Shown: positions 60,699 through 64,000 of the stretch, piece after piece
Position numbering within the stretch: position 1 is the first letter of the stretch
Layout of the letters: each line of letters begins with the position of its first letter
Program-made: the position numbers and the translations under genes
NCBI GenBank assembly: GCA_017527205.1
Contig: JAFXQK010000067.1
Coordinates: 62,001-126,000 of the forward strand
Direction: 5' to 3'
Source of the DNA: Lachnospiraceae bacterium
Lineage (GTDB): Bacteria > Bacillota > Clostridia > Lachnospirales > Lachnospiraceae
DNA length: 64,000 nt
Notes under the pieces: generated by a model
Seen by the model: the letters and a program-made list of their open reading frames with translations, nothing else
The model's database searches: none
Told to the model about the DNA's origin: nothing

Positions 60699-61310
60699 TT
60701 AGGAGCGCTCTGCCAGCGAAAGCTCTGCCAGTTCTGTTTCAACCTGCTCCTTGGACCGGAACACAATTCCATGGATTCCCAGCTTTCTTCCCGCTTCCAC
60801 GTTCACGGGCAGGTCATCAATGAATACGCTCTCTTCCGGAAGCAGGGAATATCGCTCTAACAACAGACGATAAATCGCCGGATCAGGTTTTATGACCTTT
60901 TCCTTCCAGGAAAGGATTCCGCCGTCCATCTCCTCACGGAATGCCAATCCCGCAATGCTTTCTCTCTCAATCTTTTCCGAAAAGTTAGAGAGATAATAAA
61001 CAGAATAGCCCTTTGTCTTAAGCTCCTTCACCCAGGGGATTGCATAATCCCGGATCCTTACGATGTCCGTCATGTCATCGAAGGCCTGATGGAGCTCTTT
61101 TTCTATCGCGGGATCGTTCTTAACAAATCCCGTCATGACCTCTTCGAAGCTCCAGGCACCGCGATCCAGCTCTGCCCATATGGGTGTCAGCACGCTTGCA
61201 TTCGCAATGCGCTGAACCTCTTTCTCGGAAAAGCCCTTGTCTGCAAGAAACTCCGCCCAGCGAAAGTCCGTCAAGACATTTCCGATATCAAAGATCACGT
61301 TCTTTATCAT
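60699..61310 (-). CDS. HAD-family phosphatase (YihX-like)
   Basis: Haloacid dehalogenase hydrolase of 203 aa with a C1 cap. Motif I FDIGNVLTDF (residues 6-15), motif II YLSNFS, motif III Lys in KEKVIKPDPAIY, motif IV VFIDDLPVN. Close in pattern to YihX alpha-glucose-1-phosphatase, but the substrate is not settled by sequence. About 110 nt downstream of purA. Confidence 0.88.
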   Translation of the reverse strand: MIKNVIFDIGNVLTDFRWAEFLADKGFSEKEVQRIANASVLTPIWAELDRGAWSFEEVMTGFVKNDPAIEKELHQAFDDMTDIVRIRDYAIPWVKELKTKGYSVYYLSNFSEKIERESIAGLAFREEMDGGILSWKEKVIKPDPAIYRLLLERYSLLPEESVFIDDLPVNVEAGRKLGIHGIVFRSKEQVETELAELSLAERS

Positions 61311-61423
61311 GCACTCCTGCCGTCCTTTCTCTCGTCTTGAAGCTTTGCATCCCGTAAAACCTTGCTTTATCCATCTTTCCTATTCGTAATCCATGACAAC
61401 GAACAACAAATCAAAGTTTTCCC

Positions 61424-62716
61424 TTATTTCTTTAACGGGCTCTCACGATAGATGATGTCCTGTCTTCTGGGACCGTTGCTGATCATGGTAATGGGATAGC
61501 CGATCTGCTTCTCAATAAACTCAATGTAGTTGCGGCAGTTCTCAGGAAGCTCCTCATACTTTGTAATTCCGCGAATGTCACACTTCCAACCGGGAAGGGT
61601 CTTCAGTACGGGCTTCGCCTTCTCGAGAAGATGTGTTACGGGGAATTCCGTGGTCACCTGTCCATCAATGTCATAGCCTACGCACACGGGAATCTCATCG
61701 AGATATCCAAGCACGTCCAATACCGTAAATGCAACGTCCGTGGTTCCCTGCAGACGGCAGCCATACTTCGATGCCACACAGTCAAACCAACCCATTCTGC
61801 GAGGACGGCCCGTGGTCGCACCATACTCACCGCCATCACCGCCGCGGCGACGAAGCTCATCTGCTTCCTCTCCAAAAATCTCAGAAACGAAAGCACCGGC
61901 TCCCACTGCGGAGGAGTATGCCTTACATACGGTAACTACCTGCTTGATCTCATAGGGCGGAATGCCTGCACCAATCGCACCATACGCTGCCAGCGTGGAG
62001 GAGGACGTTACCATGGGATAAATGCCATGATCCGGATCCTTCAGCGTTCCGAGCTGCCCCTCCAGCAGAATGGTTTTTCCATCCTTCAACGCCTGATTCA
62101 GGAAGGAGGAAACGTCGCATACGTACGGCTCGATCATCTGACGATACTCATGAAGGGTTTCCAGCAGCTCCTTAGGATCTATCTCGGGCTTATTGTAAAG
62201 ATACTTCAGCGTCACGTTCTTTAACGCGCAAACATTCTTTACCTTCTCTTCCAATCCCTCTTCGTCAAACAGTTCATTTACCTGAAAGCCGATCTTTGCG
62301 TACTTATCGGAATAAAAGGGTGCGATACCCGACTTCGTAGATCCAAAGGATCTTCCGCCAAGACGCTCCTCTTCATATTGGTCAAAAAGAATGTGATAAG
62401 GCATTACGATCTGGCAACGATCGGATACCAAAATCTTAGGCATGGGAACGTTTCTCTCAACGATGGATTGAATCTCCTTGAAAAGAACGGGAATATTGAG
62501 TGCCACGCCGTTACCGATCACGCTGGTCGTATGTCCATAAAAAACGCCGGAAGGAAGGGTGTGCAATGCAAATTTGCCATAGCAGTTTACGATGGTGTGG
62601 CCTGCATTTGCGCCGCCCTGAAAGCGCACGATTATGTCCGCCTTCTCCGCCATCATGTCCGTGATTTTTCCTTTTCCTTCGTCGCCCCAGTTTGCTCCAA
62701 CTACTGCTTTAACCAT
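61424..62716 (-). CDS. purA: Adenylosuccinate synthetase
   Basis: First committed step of AMP synthesis: IMP + aspartate + GTP to adenylosuccinate. 430 aa. GTP-binding GANWGDEGKGKITD near the N-terminus, GGANAGHTIV, GRPRRMGWFD and SVGAGAFVSE are family landmarks. AGGAGG upstream of the start. It lies 99 nt downstream of the purF-like gene; both are purine synthesis genes and the gap shows no terminator or riboswitch. Confidence 0.97.
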   Translation of the reverse strand: MVKAVVGANWGDEGKGKITDMMAEKADIIVRFQGGANAGHTIVNCYGKFALHTLPSGVFYGHTTSVIGNGVALNIPVLFKEIQSIVERNVPMPKILVSDRCQIVMPYHILFDQYEEERLGGRSFGSTKSGIAPFYSDKYAKIGFQVNELFDEEGLEEKVKNVCALKNVTLKYLYNKPEIDPKELLETLHEYRQMIEPYVCDVSSFLNQALKDGKTILLEGQLGTLKDPDHGIYPMVTSSSTLAAYGAIGAGIPPYEIKQVVTVCKAYSSAVGAGAFVSEIFGEEADELRRRGGDGGEYGATTGRPRRMGWFDCVASKYGCRLQGTTDVAFTVLDVLGYLDEIPVCVGYDIDGQVTTEFPVTHLLEKAKPVLKTLPGWKCDIRGITKYEELPENCRNYIEFIEKQIGYPITMISNGPRRQDIIYRESPLKK

Positions 62717-62815
62717 TTAGGTCCTCCTTCTTTACTCGGCCGCGCTTTTCTTGATCCCGCAGCCGTCAACTCATGCATCTCTATACGCTATCTGTTGCGG
62801 GCCTGATCGACCGGA

Positions 62816-64000
62816 TCACTCCCTGCCATCCCAGCAATAGGTACAAAGCTTACTCTCATCAATTCCGACGGACTTCACCATGTCATCCAATCTGTGGAAG
62901 TGAAGCGTCGTGAAATTCAGTTGCTTACCGATCCGCATTACCATGTCATTATATTCATTCGTATTGGGATCAACATACTTTTTCAAATCAATCTTGAGTC
63001 CTTCCTGCTCCATTTCCTTCAGTACTCTTCTGGAAATCAGGTCCATCTCAGAGGTGGATCTGGAGAAGTTTAGGTACTTACAGCCAAACAGCAACGGAGG
63101 ACAGGCCGGACGAATATGTACCTCCTTCGCACCGCTCTGATACAAAAACTCCGTCGTCTCGCGAAGCTGTGTTCCTCTTACGATGGAGTCATCAATGAGG
63201 AGCAGGCTCTTTCCCTGAATTAGGTCATGTACGGGAATCAGCTTCATCTTTGCGATCAGGTTTCTCTGCGTCTGCATCGTCGGCATAAAGGATCTCGGCC
63301 AGGTCGGCGTATACTTGATAAAGGGTCTGGAGAACGGAATTCCGGATTCATTCGCATAACCGATGGCATGAGCCGTTCCCGAATCAGGAACGCCTGCAAC
63401 GATGTCCGGCTTAACGTGATCCCTTCCGGCGTCTCTTCTTGCCAGCGCAGCACCGCAATTATAACGCATCTGTTCTACGCTGATTCCCTCATATGATGAG
63501 GACGGATAGCCGTAATAAATCCAAAGGAAGGTACAAATCTTCATGTCCTTTCCGGGATTTACCAAAGTCTTTACGCCCTCCGGCGTTACCACCACAATCT
63601 CACCAGGTCCTAATTCCTTGCAATCCTCGTAGCCAAGGTTTAGGTAGGCAAAGCTTTCGAAGGAAACGCAATGCGCATCTGCCTTTTTCCCAATGACGAC
63701 GGGCGTTCTTCCGAGGCGATCCCTCGCTGCATAGATGCCGATGGGCGTCAGAATCATGATGCTCATGGAGCCCTCAATGACTTCCTGCGCATAGCGGATG
63801 CCTTCCACGAGATTATCCTTTTGGTTGATCAGCGCCGCAACGAGCTCCGTTGCATTGATTTCGCCGCTGCTCATCTCCATGAAATGAGAAAGGCCATTGT
63901 CAAAGATCTGCTTTGTCAGTTTTTCGGTATTATTAATCTTACCCACGGTCGTAATGGCATAGGTTCCGTGGTGTGATCTCATGAGAAGGGGCTGGGGTTC
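62816..64000 (-). CDS. purF: Amidophosphoribosyltransferase (5' end outside window)
   Basis: Glutamine-PRPP amidotransferase, first step of purine synthesis. The reading frame continues across the right edge (the last visible codons read EPQPLL before MRSHHGTYAI), so the N-terminal Cys and start are missing. Visible: end of the Ntn glutaminase domain (SHHGTYAI, ARDRLGRTP), phosphoribosyltransferase domain with PRPP loop LLIDDSIVRGTQ, and the C-terminal CTYCWDGRE. Compared with Bacillus PurF the spacing in the glutaminase part seems altered, so a PurF paralogue cannot be excluded. Confidence 0.88.
   Translation of the reverse strand, partial: EPQPLLMRSHHGTYAITTVGKINNTEKLTKQIFDNGLSHFMEMSSGEINATELVAALINQKDNLVEGIRYAQEVIEGSMSIMILTPIGIYAARDRLGRTPVVIGKKADAHCVSFESFAYLNLGYEDCKELGPGEIVVVTPEGVKTLVNPGKDMKICTFLWIYYGYPSSSYEGISVEQMRYNCGAALARRDAGRDHVKPDIVAGVPDSGTAHAIGYANESGIPFSRPFIKYTPTWPRSFMPTMQTQRNLIAKMKLIPVHDLIQGKSLLLIDDSIVRGTQLRETTEFLYQSGAKEVHIRPACPPLLFGCKYLNFSRSTSEMDLISRRVLKEMEQEGLKIDLKKYVDPNTNEYNDMVMRIGKQLNFTTLHFHRLDDMVKSVGIDESKLCTYCWDGRE

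Noticed and set aside
62717..62815. Purine riboswitch between purF and purA
   Set aside because: The 99-nt gap has no purine aptamer motif or terminator.

Overview
The window reads as chromosomal DNA of a Gram-positive anaerobe of the Lachnospiraceae type (Clostridia). Evidence: AGGAGG-type ribosome sites, several TTG/GTG starts, a RelA/HemZ/MBL/apt housekeeping block, oxygen-independent haem chemistry, PurF ending in CTYCWDGRE, Reg_prop and HD-GYP signalling proteins, and many VanZ, YfhO and DUF5808 proteins. Fifty protein genes are called: 46 on the minus strand and four on the plus strand. The genus is not identified. Both edge genes are partial (tig at the left, purF-like at the right).

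Layout. 1-9.4 kb: trigger factor; a small operon of two membrane proteins around a GntR regulator with a promoter-overlapping operator; D-lactate dehydrogenase; two HD-GYP c-di-GMP phosphodiesterases, one a membrane propeller sensor and the other a double-receiver response regulator. 9.5-22 kb: nucleotide-sugar genes for surface polysaccharide: UDP-glucuronate epimerase, a UDP-glucose dehydrogenase fused to an XRE DNA-binding domain, a nucleotidyltransferase beside a galacturonokinase-like kinase, a WbpM/CapD dehydratase, and a GDP-L-fucose operon (gmd, fcl, manC), then a VanZ protein. 22-30 kb: accessory DNA with a DUF234 ATPase, a BlaI/MecI-like regulator with a 51-residue peptide, a c-di-GMP-I riboswitch driving a cysteine-repeat lipoprotein, a secreted nuclease and a 54-residue membrane peptide, an antisense-RNA candidate, tRNA-Leu(AAG), PseB, and a PD-(D/E)XK fragment. 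30-47 kb: VOC protein, membrane-fused spermidine-synthase-like protein, GH2 beta-galactosidase, tandem Nudix protein, PepF, CAP-domain protein, MetF, a lipoprotein, and a KDG kinase / KDPG aldolase-VOC operon with palindromic operators. 47-64 kb: YfhO, Mbeg1-like hydrolase, citrate synthase, alpha/beta hydrolase, HemZ, MBL hydrolase, RelA, Apt, SEC-C protein, NlpC/P60 lipoprotein, HAD phosphatase, PurA, PurF.

How parts may work together. Two c-di-GMP-degrading domains and a c-di-GMP riboswitch lie within 25 kb, which suggests (inference) that c-di-GMP sets whether the cysteine-repeat lipoprotein and nuclease are made. UDP-GlcA and UDP-GalA can be formed from UDP-glucose (Ugd, epimerase) and perhaps also by galacturonate salvage (kinase plus nucleotidyltransferase), while the KDG operon points to uronate catabolism.

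A general oddity is the number of short tandem repeats. At least twelve arrays occur in 64 kb, and those inside genes have periods divisible by three. The strongest leads are the riboswitch-lipoprotein-nuclease module, the HTH-Ugd fusion with a repeat array in its mRNA leader, the candidate type I toxin-antitoxin pair, and the galacturonokinase-like salvage pair. All calls come from reading the sequence; no database search was run.
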